This document shows, piece after piece, positions 45,069 to 54,289 of a stretch of 64,000 nt of DNA (position 1 is its first letter; each line of letters opens with the position of its first letter). The notes below the pieces were generated by a model that saw only the letters and a program-made list of their open reading frames with translations, searched no databases and had not been told where the DNA came from. The stretch is from Cognatundibacterium curvum (lineage in GTDB: Bacteria; Pseudomonadota; Gammaproteobacteria; Burkholderiales; Burkholderiaceae_D), in assembly GCF_014284235.1 (NCBI RefSeq), contig NZ_JACOGD010000008.1:124001-188000 (forward strand). The letters run 5' to 3'. Made by a program: the position numbers and the translations under genes.

Positions 45069-45329
45069 TTACTTACTGCGTGCCTTATTGCTACGTTTTG
45101 CCGGTACATGAGGACGTGAGGCATGGCGCTGATCGTAAATCGTTTGTGCATCCTGTACCGCGCGCTCGAGCGTACGCATCGCAGGGATGTCATCGTGTAA
45201 GGTGAAAAAGTCATTCGCCTGGGCGCGCATCACATATTTGATCGCAGCTTCATCGGACAAATCAAAATTTTCTGTCATTAAGGTGGTGACTTCATCCAGA
45301 TATTCTTCGTAACTCATGCTCATCTTCAT
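45069..45329 (-). CDS. Small acidic hypothetical protein
   Basis: An 86-residue protein with an acidic helical first half (SYEEYLDEVTTLMTENFDLSD, split by the length rule as SYEEYLDEV and TTLMTENFDLSD) and a basic tail (KRSNKARSK). It has no membrane segment. Start 45329 (or 45323) is favoured by GGAGC just upstream; the frame continues to 45518 without coding support. Family not recognised. Confidence 0.6.
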   Translation of the reverse strand: MKMSMSYEEYLDEVTTLMTENFDLSDEAAIKYVMRAQANDFFTLHDDIPAMRTLERAVQDAQTIYDQRHASRPHVPAKRSNKARSK

Positions 45330-45840
45330 TGCTCCGGTATATGCTGAGGGATCAGCATTGTACCCGTATGTCAGACTTTTCCTCGGTTTTCTGCTGTTTG
45401 CACAGCACACAGGCATGCTGTAACGCTCAAGGATGTCAGTCTTCCGCGCAGCAGTCTTGTCATTTGCGACAGAAGCAAAATCACCCTCAGAATATTGCAA
45501 TAAAAATATCACCATCACATTCAGCTGACAGATGACTTATCCCATGAGAATAGCGCAGACATGCTTACCTGTAGACAATCATCATGCATCAGCAAAATGA
45601 GCACAAGCTGGAAACCAGTTCAACAGATTCACATAAGTAAGATTTTTATCAAGCAACTCCCCATAAACTGGATGAACATTCTTAACAATATTTGACAGGA
45701 CTTTGCGCAGTTATTGCTTATACATCGTGCGATTTCCTGGAAAGTAAAACCTATAATAACAAGGTTACCGATTACTCCGAATCAGTATCAGGCTGCCACC
45801 CTGCTTGTACTGAAAGCGCATCTCTCCTTTTTTCTTCAAT
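45330..45840. other. AT-rich intergenic region before a solute-binding protein gene
   Basis: About 510 bases without a convincing gene. A perfect -10 hexamer TATAAT lies at 45752-45757 on the plus strand but the -35 position is poor. TTGACA occurs at 45692-45697 with no -10 at a usual distance. The region upstream of 45329 must hold the promoter of the small acidic gene. Confidence 0.4.
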
Positions 45841-46635
45841 ATGCGTTTACCTCTGAAACTGCTCCTCGCCAGCGGCTTAAGCTTACTGCTGAATGGCGCC
45901 TCAGCCGCTGATTTGAAAGCCGGGCTAGGTTATCTTCCATCGCTGGCAGAGAAAAACGGCAGTGGCCCGTTTGTTGATCTGCTCAAGGCCATCGAGGAAG
46001 TGTATCCGGAAGTCAGAATCCAGATTGAGGTTTTACCTTTCGCGCGCTCTATGCGCAATATAGAGCTGGGCTTACAAGACTTTCATGCCCCAATGATGGT
46101 AAGCCCTTATGTGGATCAGGAAAAGCTGCCCTATCGTTTTGTGAAAAAACCTATGGGTCAGGTTTGCCATGTGCTGTACTCACGAAAAAATGCGACAGTC
46201 AGCAAGGAACAATTATTTACCGCAGTCTCCCATACTGTCTATCCTTACCGGATTGAAGTCATACGTGGCGCCAAAGAATTCTTTAATTTCCCCTTTCCAA
46301 TTGCCGAGGCAACCTACTTTGAAGAAGGAATGAACCGCGTGATCAAAGGACAAAGCGATGCCTTTATCGCCGCACAGGAGGAAGGTGATACGATACTGCG
46401 CGGATTATCCGGTAAGGAACAGATACACCGTTCATTATTAGCCTGCTGGGATGACCAGATTGTGATTCCCAAAGGTCCTCATGGGGATGAAGTCGACCGT
46501 ATCCTGACTGAGGCGTTAAATCGCCTGGAGAGCTCCGGACGACTCAAAAAACTGCGCCAGAAAATACATGGTTCCTACTCTGACTGGCAGACTGGCGTAA
46601 CTGAAGCGATGTTACCGGTGCCAATAAAAAAATAA
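45841..46635 (+). CDS. Periplasmic solute-binding protein, family 3-like
   Basis: A 264-residue exported protein with a signal peptide (RLPLKLLLASGLSLLL, cleavage near GASA-ADL). The mature region has family-3 binding-protein traits: EVLPFARSMRNIELGLQDFH and a mid-domain YFEEGMNRVIKGQSDAFIAA, with a C-terminal LESSGRLKKLRQKIHG helix. No transporter genes adjoin it. It is of a different sequence from the protein at 41728-42480 but of the same general class. Confidence 0.8.
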   Translation: MRLPLKLLLASGLSLLLNGASAADLKAGLGYLPSLAEKNGSGPFVDLLKAIEEVYPEVRIQIEVLPFARSMRNIELGLQDFHAPMMVSPYVDQEKLPYRFVKKPMGQVCHVLYSRKNATVSKEQLFTAVSHTVYPYRIEVIRGAKEFFNFPFPIAEATYFEEGMNRVIKGQSDAFIAAQEEGDTILRGLSGKEQIHRSLLACWDDQIVIPKGPHGDEVDRILTEALNRLESSGRLKKLRQKIHGSYSDWQTGVTEAMLPVPIKK

Positions 46636-46725
46636 TCAGCCTGCAACCCGCCTGTGAAGAGATTTGCAAAATAGCGCTATCCATCGTCTAATGCGCGTTA
46701 TTTAAAAATTTTCAGGAAGAATTCC

Positions 46726-47028
46726 ATGATAGATGGCTTAGTGGCAGGGCGTATGTATGGCATTGCAGAGCAGCGATCTGGCCAGTCAGGCTCTGTGTAT
46801 GTGACCTGCAAGCTGAAAGTCGCCACTGATGAGGGCGATACCATCATGTGCAATGTGATCACTTTTCAGCAGAACGTACGCAACGCACTGATGGCACTGG
46901 GTGATGGTGAAAGCGTATGCCTGTCCGGTGCACTCACGCCCAAAGTCTGGACCGACAAGCAAGGTAACACCCGCCCCGCGATCGATCTGATCGCCCATGC
47001 CATACTGAATGCACAGCGCGGGCAATAA
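46726..47028 (+). CDS. Short single-stranded DNA-binding-protein-like OB-fold protein
   Basis: A 100-residue OB-fold protein resembling the N-terminal DNA-binding part of SSB: VTCKLKVATDEGDTIMCNVITF, ESVCLSGALTPKVWTDKQGN and IDLIAHAILNA. It lacks the long flexible tail and acidic C-terminal peptide (DDDIPF) that SSB uses to recruit partners. A main ssb gene is expected elsewhere. AGGAAGAATTCC precedes the ATG. Role unknown; ssDNA binding is inferred. Confidence 0.72.
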   Translation: MIDGLVAGRMYGIAEQRSGQSGSVYVTCKLKVATDEGDTIMCNVITFQQNVRNALMALGDGESVCLSGALTPKVWTDKQGNTRPAIDLIAHAILNAQRGQ

Positions 47029-47074
47029 AGCCATTCTGTTCTGTCAGCGCCAGTCGATGCGAGTCAAGGTCAGT

Positions 47075-48286
47075 TCAGTCCATCATAGATGCGCTGACCG
47101 GTGTACGCAGTAATTCAGTAAACACTTGCCAGCGCAGCGCAGCATCGGTTTTACCAGCCCGTTTTTCGACAAAGGCCTGCACCGTATCCTGACCCAGGTT
47201 GTAGTTAATTACATAGGAACGGTTATGCTCTATAAAGCGCAGGCGCTGCGCAGAGCGGTCTGCATCTGACAGGCTGTACTTCATCAGCATCGAAATTGCC
47301 GCTTCACGCCCTATGTCTCCATCGAGATAGCGTTTGGCGACCATATTTCCGGAATAGGATAATTGCTGCAGCACTGCCTGTATCCGGTAATACAGGTCGG
47401 CCTTTTCCGGATCTATGCCCGCCAGCGGAAATAAAACCGTCTTTTCAAACTCCATACGTTCATCGTGCGGAAACGCGATTTCTATACCATAGTTGGCGCT
47501 GCCTTCTGCCAGAAAAGACATGGGTGAATACAAAGGATAGACCGCATATTCCATCCAGGCTTTTTGCTGCACCATGTCTTGCTCAAGCAGCAAATTGAAT
47601 ACATGGTGGCCAGGATAAGCTTCGTGGCTGGCCAGGTCTATGGCACGACTGATAAACATGGGGAAGTCAGTGTTAACTTCGATCAGACTGCGGTTATTTC
47701 CCTTGTACCAGTTATATGCACTCCAGACTTGATTATTGACATAGGCAATTTCAAAACTCTCATTGTCGGGTAAAGCAATATAGCGCCGCGTTCTGGCACG
47801 CGCTTCATTCACGGCAGCCGTAAATACGGCATCGAGTTTATCACGCGGAATTTCGAATTGGCGGTTGTAGTCAGACAGCCGTGCATTGAGCTCACCCTGC
47901 CCCGGTACCAGCGCATCCAGTTCTGCCAGTGTCGCATCCAGATCGGCTGGCGTCAGCGGCGGGGAAACCGCATCATATAAGGCCAACGATTCCTGATCAA
48001 AGGGCAGTAACTGGCCCATCAGTTGCTCTATATATGTCTTCACTGAAGCGATCTGCAGGCGCAAAAACGCCTGCCGCGCACTTTGCTCTGTTTCGATGTC
48101 AGTCAGCGCACTGATACGCTCCAATAAACTAGCGGCCTGCTGCTGCAACTGCGTCAGCGGCAACTGCTGCGCCTCATCCCGCCAGGCCTGCGGCCCAATG
48201 TAGGCATCGACATAACCAGGATCATGCAAACCGACAGCCAGGACTAAGCGAACATAGGCCTCAGCAATGGAAGAAAGTTCTGACAT
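47075..48286 (-). CDS. DUF885 family protein
   Basis: A 403-residue protein of DUF885, a family with the metallopeptidase-like motif HEAYPGHH (here in ASHEAYPGHHVFNLLL) and a downstream Glu in FLAEGSANYG that fits a third ligand. No signal peptide. Peptidase activity is likely by motif but not shown. AAGGG precedes the ATG at 48286. Convergent with the SSB-like gene. Confidence 0.85.
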   Translation of the reverse strand: MSELSSIAEAYVRLVLAVGLHDPGYVDAYIGPQAWRDEAQQLPLTQLQQQAASLLERISALTDIETEQSARQAFLRLQIASVKTYIEQLMGQLLPFDQESLALYDAVSPPLTPADLDATLAELDALVPGQGELNARLSDYNRQFEIPRDKLDAVFTAAVNEARARTRRYIALPDNESFEIAYVNNQVWSAYNWYKGNNRSLIEVNTDFPMFISRAIDLASHEAYPGHHVFNLLLEQDMVQQKAWMEYAVYPLYSPMSFLAEGSANYGIEIAFPHDERMEFEKTVLFPLAGIDPEKADLYYRIQAVLQQLSYSGNMVAKRYLDGDIGREAAISMLMKYSLSDADRSAQRLRFIEHNRSYVINYNLGQDTVQAFVEKRAGKTDAALRWQVFTELLRTPVSASMMD

Positions 48287-48411
48287 AGATGGCCCTTAGC
48301 AAAAACTGCTGAGTAAAAATGATGGATAAGAAATACTAAATGGGGAAATAATTCCTGGTAAGCATTGTGTATAAAATTACAAAAATTAACAAGTTTTATT
48401 CAAACAGCCAT

Positions 48412-48450
48412 ATAAAAAAACCCCGTCTGATCACTAAACGGGGTTTTATC
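48412..48450 (-). terminator. Rho-independent terminator after the NHL gene
   Basis: AAAACCCCGT (48417-48426) pairs with ACGGGGTTTT (48438-48447). On the minus strand the A-run before 48420 is read as T, ending the NHL-propeller transcript. Confidence 0.88.
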
Positions 48451-48495
48451 TGTGCAGATCAGCTTACAGCTAAGCTGCGCTTTATCAGCGAAGCA

Positions 48496-50856
48496 TCAAG
48501 GCAACACGACCCGGAATAATGCTGACTCAGCAGTCACCAGCAAAGAACGGCTGCTTTTATCATAGGCCAGCCCGGATATTCCAGTCAGATTGGCAGGCAG
48601 TTTACCGACAGAGGTTAAATAGCTGCCATTACCCACCAAGGTAGTCACATCGCCTTGCGGGGTGATTTTACGAATGACTTCACCTCTGTTATCCATTACA
48701 TAAAGATTATCCAACTCATCAGCAACCACAGCTCTGGGGCAAAAGAATCTCGCATTTGTGCCGTTGCCATCAACTTTACCTCTTTCACCAGAAGGCGAAC
48801 CGGCAATAGTAGTAACATCTCCATTCGTAGAAAGTTTTCTGATTCGATTCGAAGCGCAATCTGCAAATACCAGATTAGCTTTACTGTCCGTCGTCATCCC
48901 ATAAACGCGCCCCAAACCAGCGTTCAATGCTTTCCCATCTGGATAGACCAACACCGGTTTCTTACCTGAATAGTCGTAGTATTGGTGGCCGCCAGCAACG
49001 ATAGAAACCTGACCATCCGGTCCAATTTTTCGAATCGCATCCTGTTGGCCGACATAAATGCTGCCACTCTTATCCTGAATAACACTCGACGGAAAAGTAA
49101 AACTAGCGACAGTAGTGCTGCCATTTTCATTACCTTGCAGAGTCGGCACACCCGCCAGCGTAGTCACTTTTTGATTGGCATCTACTTTACGAATCAGATT
49201 ATTCGAACTATCAGCGACAAGCACCGAGCCCTCGGCATTCACATAGAGACCTTTGGGTTGATTGAATTTTGCACTTCCCCCCATACCATCCGCAAACGCA
49301 CCGACAACATTACCACCTGCGACGACCTGAACATTTCCGTTCTTGTCCAATTTATAGATGGCATTAAAATAAGAATCGGACATGAAGATATTACCCGTTG
49401 CATCTAATGCCAAACCGTATAAGTAAGAAAATCTGGCCTCCGTCGCTAAGCCAGATCTAAACCCGCTATATGGACTCCCGGAGAAGGTTGTCACAACTCC
49501 CGCTGCAGTAATTTTTCTGACTGTCGCATTATAGAATTCAGTCAGATACAAATTATTTTCAGCATCAACCGCTAAACCATTCACATCACTAAACTTTGCA
49601 ATTGAAAGCGATCCATCCTGGTAGCTGGTCATACTTTCAGCCGATATCAAAGGTATGGATATCAACACAGATAAGTTCATCGCTGCATCAATGGAAAACA
49701 CTTTGTTTTCCGATGCGCTGGCGATATAGATACGTCCCTTACTATCTACAGTCAAGTCGGTATAGTCCAAGCCCGACATGCCCTTTCCACGCAATTTAAG
49801 TAAGGGCTGCACCTGTACATTATTGTCAGTTATCTGCAATTTCACCAAACCACCAAAAACGCTTTCCAAACCATAGATGTCGCCATTACGGCCATCCATA
49901 GCCATTGCTACGATATTGAACTGAGTTTTCATGTTCAACAGTTCAACAGCGCCATTTTTGATTCTGTACGTTGATATTGGTGGTACGTAGAAATTGATAT
50001 AACTATCATCCAAAACCGCATCGGAAAATATAACGCTGCCATCCTTAGTAACGACCAGGCTAGCGATGCGGTTAAAACGCTCGTTACTATTTGGCTTATT
50101 GGGCCCAGCTATCGTTGAGACCACTCCATCTGGCGTTATTTTCTTGATGGTGGTATCACTTTCGTCAATCGCATATAAGGTCTCATCCGCCGTAATCACA
50201 AGATGGCCTAGACTACCAAAACGCGCATCGCTTCCGGTACCGTCCTTAGGTGTTCCAGCGAAGATGGAGCCAGCCAAGGTGGAGACTGAGCCATCTGGAC
50301 TTATTTTGCGGATGACCGATCCATCGTTGACAACATACAGATTACCTTTGGAACTCACTACTGCACTGCCTGGACGATATTGCTTCGAAATACTTACCGG
50401 ACCATCCACCATGCGCCCGTAGTCACCCGCCAACAGGGCAACACCGGCTGCGCGTTGTACCGTCAGGCTCACAGATTTACTGATCTGACCAGCGCTGGCA
50501 GTAATAGTCACTGGCGTATCAGCCAGTACGGTACCGGCCAGCGGCGGTATGTATTTCACCTGCGTGCCGCTGGTGCTATCCAGACTGCCGATACCAGCAG
50601 GTGAGATACTCCAGGTCACTGCGCTTGTGCTACCTGTAATCTGGGCACTCAACTGCACGCTGCCATCACCCGCTGCGACCGTGCTCACGCTGGAACTGAC
50701 TGTGACGCTTGGCGTTTGCGTACCGCCATTCGTATTACCATCTGATCCACTGGCACTGCTCCCGCCGCCCCCGCCGCCACATGCACTCAAGCTAAGCGAC
50801 AATGCAAACATCGCGGCCAGCGTCCAATTCTTCTTCTGTAAATGCTGCTTCCCCAC
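48496..50856 (-). CDS. NHL-repeat beta-propeller lipoprotein
   Basis: A 786-residue lipoprotein. GTG start at 50856 with AAAGG upstream; signal with lipobox LSAC then a Gly/Ser-rich linker. Residues about 50-135 form an Ig-like domain (SVTVSSSVSTVAAGDGSV, VTITASAGQISKSVSLTVQ). The rest is a multi-blade NHL propeller with recurring units of the form VRKITxxGxVTTxAG, for example TIKKITPDGVVSTIAG and NLIRKVDANQKVTTLAG. Such proteins sit on the surface and bind other molecules or act as a lyase-type enzyme; here the function is not known. No enzymatic motif is evident. Monocistronic. Confidence 0.88.
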   Translation of the reverse strand: MGKQHLQKKNWTLAAMFALSLSLSACGGGGGGSSASGSDGNTNGGTQTPSVTVSSSVSTVAAGDGSVQLSAQITGSTSAVTWSISPAGIGSLDSTSGTQVKYIPPLAGTVLADTPVTITASAGQISKSVSLTVQRAAGVALLAGDYGRMVDGPVSISKQYRPGSAVVSSKGNLYVVNDGSVIRKISPDGSVSTLAGSIFAGTPKDGTGSDARFGSLGHLVITADETLYAIDESDTTIKKITPDGVVSTIAGPNKPNSNERFNRIASLVVTKDGSVIFSDAVLDDSYINFYVPPISTYRIKNGAVELLNMKTQFNIVAMAMDGRNGDIYGLESVFGGLVKLQITDNNVQVQPLLKLRGKGMSGLDYTDLTVDSKGRIYIASASENKVFSIDAAMNLSVLISIPLISAESMTSYQDGSLSIAKFSDVNGLAVDAENNLYLTEFYNATVRKITAAGVVTTFSGSPYSGFRSGLATEARFSYLYGLALDATGNIFMSDSYFNAIYKLDKNGNVQVVAGGNVVGAFADGMGGSAKFNQPKGLYVNAEGSVLVADSSNNLIRKVDANQKVTTLAGVPTLQGNENGSTTVASFTFPSSVIQDKSGSIYVGQQDAIRKIGPDGQVSIVAGGHQYYDYSGKKPVLVYPDGKALNAGLGRVYGMTTDSKANLVFADCASNRIRKLSTNGDVTTIAGSPSGERGKVDGNGTNARFFCPRAVVADELDNLYVMDNRGEVIRKITPQGDVTTLVGNGSYLTSVGKLPANLTGISGLAYDKSSRSLLVTAESALFRVVLP

Positions 50857-51141
50857 AACTACACCTTTGTTTTTATTGAAAGAGTAAAAAAGTATAACTG
50901 ATTAGCTTTTTAATCATGTTGAGTCATACATCAAATAACTGAAAAACAACTGCCTGAAACATGCATACAGTTGAGGAGATGATTCAGATTTTGACGTCAA
51001 GCGGAGCTTTAGCTTAAATTACATTTGTGCGCGCATTGACTACTTCGGTCATCACAATCCGCAACTACACTTTGTTTTTTGGAATTTCCATGCTGCATTT
51101 TTTGATATGATGCGTGCATTCAAATTTCACCTTGCACAGAC

Positions 51142-52365
51142 ATGTCCCCGGAACTCGTACACACCATGGTGCTAATGGCCACTGCAATGGCTGCGGGTAA
51201 TGGTCTGGTCTTGTTTTCGGCTTACCGTAGCTTTCCTAAAGATGTACAGGGACTAGGTTACTGGTGTTTGGGTGCTGCAGTTTCCGTATTGATCGGCCCC
51301 AGCTATGGCTTGGTCTATGTATTACCGCAGGCATGGGCGCTGATCATTGCCAACTGCATGGTGTTCGTCAGCACCATCGCAATTGTGGCTGGCACGACGC
51401 GCTTTTTCAGGCGCGCTATCAACTGGCCAGTCTTACTGAGTTTTTCCGGATCAGCTTACCTGCTTTTGCTCTGGTTTTTGCTGGTGCATGACAATTTTCC
51501 GCTAAGGGTGGTGATTGCCGCTTTTTTCCTGTGTACCATGTATGTGGCGCAGGTATTTTTGATACTGCGGCATGGCGACCGCCATTTTTCTTCATACTTT
51601 CTGGTCGCGCTGCTACTCATACAGACGCTGGCAATTCTGAATAATGCCTGCCACATATACCAACAGCAAGAAACGCCGTTTGATATTTTCCATGGCGGAT
51701 TCGCCCATCAATTCTACTTGTACAGCAATACCTTCATGTCCCTGTTAATAGGCGTCGGTATTATGCTCATGAGTACCCATGAATTGCAGAAATGCCTGGT
51801 GCAGCGTGCATTAACGGATCCGTTAACCGAGGCGTTAAACCGGCGCGGCTTTGATATCGCCTATCAACAAAAAAATGCAGCCGCAGCCTCGCTTCAAATG
51901 CGGCTGAGTGCGCTGGTGATAGACATAGACCACTTTAAAGCGATCAATGACCAGTATGGTCACGGTATGGGTGACCTGGTATTGGTAGATATCGTCAGAA
52001 CGATACGTGATCATCTGAAGCCAGATGATGTGCTGGCACGCTTCGGCGGGGAAGAGTTTGTTGTGTTGTCTGCAGTCAGTTCTATTGATACTGCGGTGGC
52101 ACTGGCAAATGCAATTCAGCGCCAATTAGCACAACAAACAGCACAGCAAACCCAGCCCGACCTGCCCGCCTATACGATCAGCATAGGGATCGCTCTGCAG
52201 AAGGATGACGGCCATGCTGAAGCCTTAATCCACGCGGCTGACCGTGCCTTGTATCAGGCGAAAAAGAAGGGCAGAAACAGGGTATGTGTCGAAGGACAAA
52301 AGGAATTCGATCCCGTGCTGAGCGATGATGCAAAGTACCAGCAAGCTGCACACAACCCGCTGTAA
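51142..52365 (+). CDS. Membrane-bound GGDEF diguanylate cyclase
   Basis: A 407-residue enzyme that makes cyclic di-GMP from two GTP. The N-terminal half has about seven hydrophobic segments (to about residue 215) as a membrane sensor, followed by a GGDEF domain (about 230-385) starting at ALTDPLTEALNRRGFD. The active-site GGEEF is at 302-306, functional in the family. The inhibitory site RxxD upstream reads KPDD, with Lys in place of Arg, so product inhibition may be weak. A TATGAT -10 near 51104 is possible. It lacks an EAL domain. Confidence 0.94.
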   Translation: MSPELVHTMVLMATAMAAGNGLVLFSAYRSFPKDVQGLGYWCLGAAVSVLIGPSYGLVYVLPQAWALIIANCMVFVSTIAIVAGTTRFFRRAINWPVLLSFSGSAYLLLLWFLLVHDNFPLRVVIAAFFLCTMYVAQVFLILRHGDRHFSSYFLVALLLIQTLAILNNACHIYQQQETPFDIFHGGFAHQFYLYSNTFMSLLIGVGIMLMSTHELQKCLVQRALTDPLTEALNRRGFDIAYQQKNAAAASLQMRLSALVIDIDHFKAINDQYGHGMGDLVLVDIVRTIRDHLKPDDVLARFGGEEFVVLSAVSSIDTAVALANAIQRQLAQQTAQQTQPDLPAYTISIGIALQKDDGHAEALIHAADRALYQAKKKGRNRVCVEGQKEFDPVLSDDAKYQQAAHNPL

Positions 52366-52436
52366 AAGCGGAGGTGACAGAAACTGAAGATCGCCGGCAA
52401 ATGCAACTTGCTGTCTGAGGCCAAGGTAATGTACTC

Positions 52437-52465
52437 AAAAAAACAGGAGGCGATTGCGCCCCCTG
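52437..52465 (-). terminator. Rho-independent terminator after the DUF3149 gene
   Basis: On the minus strand CAGGGGGCG and CGCCTCCTG (one mismatch) around CAAT are followed by seven T. It closes the small minus-strand gene that ends at 52495. Confidence 0.8.
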
Positions 52466-52494
52466 CCTGGATATTACCCGCAATATCGCTCTGC

Positions 52495-52635
52495 TTACTT
52501 GTTAGCCCGCATTTCTTCCTGGACGTGCCTCTTAAACATATTGAAGAAAAACACCCCCATGAACAGCACAAAAAGTATCACGCCCAGGCTCATCAGACCA
52601 TAATCAGTAGAAAACAAATCTAACATCAGTTTCAT
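52495..52635 (-). CDS. DUF3149 family small membrane protein
   Basis: A 46-residue protein beginning MKLMLDLFSTDYGLMSLGVI and continuing LFVLFMGVFFF, then NMFKRHVQEEMRANK. It has one hydrophobic helix (about 14-34) and a basic/acidic tail, matching the short DUF3149 family of betaproteobacteria, function unknown. A strong ribosome binding site (GAGGTGA) precedes the ATG at 52635 and a terminator follows the stop. Family assignment is from memory of the pattern. Confidence 0.82.
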   Translation of the reverse strand: MKLMLDLFSTDYGLMSLGVILFVLFMGVFFFNMFKRHVQEEMRANK

Positions 52636-53119
52636 CGCTCACCTCGGTAAATAGTGGAGTAAACAATCCTGGCAATCTGGGCCTGTCAAATCACCTTTTC
52701 GCAAAGACGGGAATAAAGCTTGCATGCCGGATCACTGTGAGTATGCGGTGTCAGCCCTGACTAGCCTTGATGCTGCTCAACGCAGCTGAGTAAATTGAGT
52801 ATTTCTCTGTGCACTATATTGCATCAACCCGGCATTGGTCTGACAGCGACAGTCGGTTCACAGACAGCGCCTTCACCTTTATGCCTACACTACATACCAG
52901 TCAGACTTCAGTTTGGAAAATCTATCCTCACTACCTGGTTTTACACCCTGTTCAGCGTGCCTGCTCATGCAATAGCGAACAGACCAGTTCAGAACTTTAC
53001 TCAATTAATTACGCTGAAATTAGTTGCCTGAAACAAAAAACCATGGCATAAGCTAAGTCCTTGTAACGCAGTGTAGCAAGTAAGTTTCCAAATAAACATA
53101 CATCAAATCCGTTGTTTGC
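52636..53119. other. Intergenic region between DUF3149 and the acetyltransferase
   Basis: About 480 bases with no gene I can support. It holds the divergent promoters of the two flanking genes; no confident -35/-10 pair was found. Short open frames here lack coding character. Confidence 0.4.
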
Positions 53120-53137
53120 TTGAATGAATCCGTCCGC

Positions 53138-54289
53138 ATGAGCCATTTACAGAAAAAGATAATCCGATCCGAAGCTGACTTCGATGCGCTGGCAGATGCC
53201 TGGCGCAAACTGGAGGCTCAGGTGGCAGATTTGCTACCGTTTCAGACCTATGACTGGAACCGGGTCTGGTGGACTCATTTCGCTCAGAGGTCCGGCTGGC
53301 GTAAAGATGAATTGCTGATTTGCGCGCTGTTTTCCGGCCAGGATCTGGTCGCCGTGCTGCCACTTACCAATATCCATATCGGCACCCATTATTTTTATCT
53401 CTACCGTTATGTGCGTCCCTTTGGCGCAGATCCAAATCTGACCGAACTGCGCCTGCCGCTAAGCCTGCCGCAATATCGCGAACGGGTGTTGCGGTGTTGG
53501 GAAGAAATTTCCAGTGAAGAGCTATTCGGACTGACGGAATTTCAATTGGTACAGGACGCAGAGTCAGCACAACACTTCCTGCAAAATAATCATGCATTAC
53601 ATCCGCTGAGCAGCCGCCCCATCCCTAACTTTATCCTGCATCTGGGGACGGACTGGGATAGTTTTAAATCTCAGTTAAAGCGCAATATCAAGGAATCGCT
53701 GCGGCGCTGCTATAACTCGCTGAAACGCGATCAGCTGGAACCGGAATTCTGTGTGCTGCAAGGGCGTGAACAAATCCTGCCGCTGTTACCGCTGTTTTAC
53801 CAATTGCATGGCATGCGCGCAGCAGCCAGTGACACCATACAGCATCCCGACTATTTCGCCGCGCCGCGTCATCAGGCACTGCTGCAAGGCTTGCTCAACA
53901 GTCCGTTTTCGGAACGCTGCCTGTTACTGGCCTTGAAACTGAACGGCAAGATAGTCGCGCTCAGACTGGCCTTTCGCATGGAGCAGCAAGTCTATCTGTA
54001 TTATTCGGGCTATGATCTGAACTACGGCCAGTACAGTGTGATGACCACCCTGGTCGCGGAGACCATACAATGGGCTATCCGTTGCGGCATCCCGGCCATC
54101 AATTTATCTGTCGGCGAGGATGTATCGAAAACCCGTTGGGGACCGGAACAAGTCGATTATCTGGAATTTCATTGCGTGAAGAACAGCCCTTGGCGCCGGC
54201 TGGTAGCAGAACAAATCTACAGGCTGAAACAATGGCGTAAAACAAGGCAAAACAAGCTGACACTACAAAGCATGGGCATTGCGGGTTAA
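53138..54289 (+). CDS. GNAT-fold acyltransferase, CelD/BcsL-like
   Basis: A 383-residue protein with a tandem GNAT (FemAB-like) fold of the CelD type. The central region has NFILHLGTDWDSFKSQLKRN and the C-terminal acyl-CoA lobe LKLNGKIVALRLAFRMEQQV then YLYYSGYDLNYGQYSVMTTL, ending with GIPAINLSVGEDVSKTRWGP. These enzymes transfer acyl groups to sugars, lipids or cell-wall precursors; the substrate is unknown. ATG 53138 is preferred over a TTG at 53120. Its 3' end overlaps the convergent formyltransferase gene by 27 bases. Confidence 0.82.
   Translation: MSHLQKKIIRSEADFDALADAWRKLEAQVADLLPFQTYDWNRVWWTHFAQRSGWRKDELLICALFSGQDLVAVLPLTNIHIGTHYFYLYRYVRPFGADPNLTELRLPLSLPQYRERVLRCWEEISSEELFGLTEFQLVQDAESAQHFLQNNHALHPLSSRPIPNFILHLGTDWDSFKSQLKRNIKESLRRCYNSLKRDQLEPEFCVLQGREQILPLLPLFYQLHGMRAAASDTIQHPDYFAAPRHQALLQGLLNSPFSERCLLLALKLNGKIVALRLAFRMEQQVYLYYSGYDLNYGQYSVMTTLVAETIQWAIRCGIPAINLSVGEDVSKTRWGPEQVDYLEFHCVKNSPWRRLVAEQIYRLKQWRKTRQNKLTLQSMGIAG

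Noticed and set aside
45330..45518. N-terminal extension of the small acidic protein
   Set aside because: The extension is of different composition, has several Cys and no conserved look; a ribosome binding site sits at the internal ATG instead.
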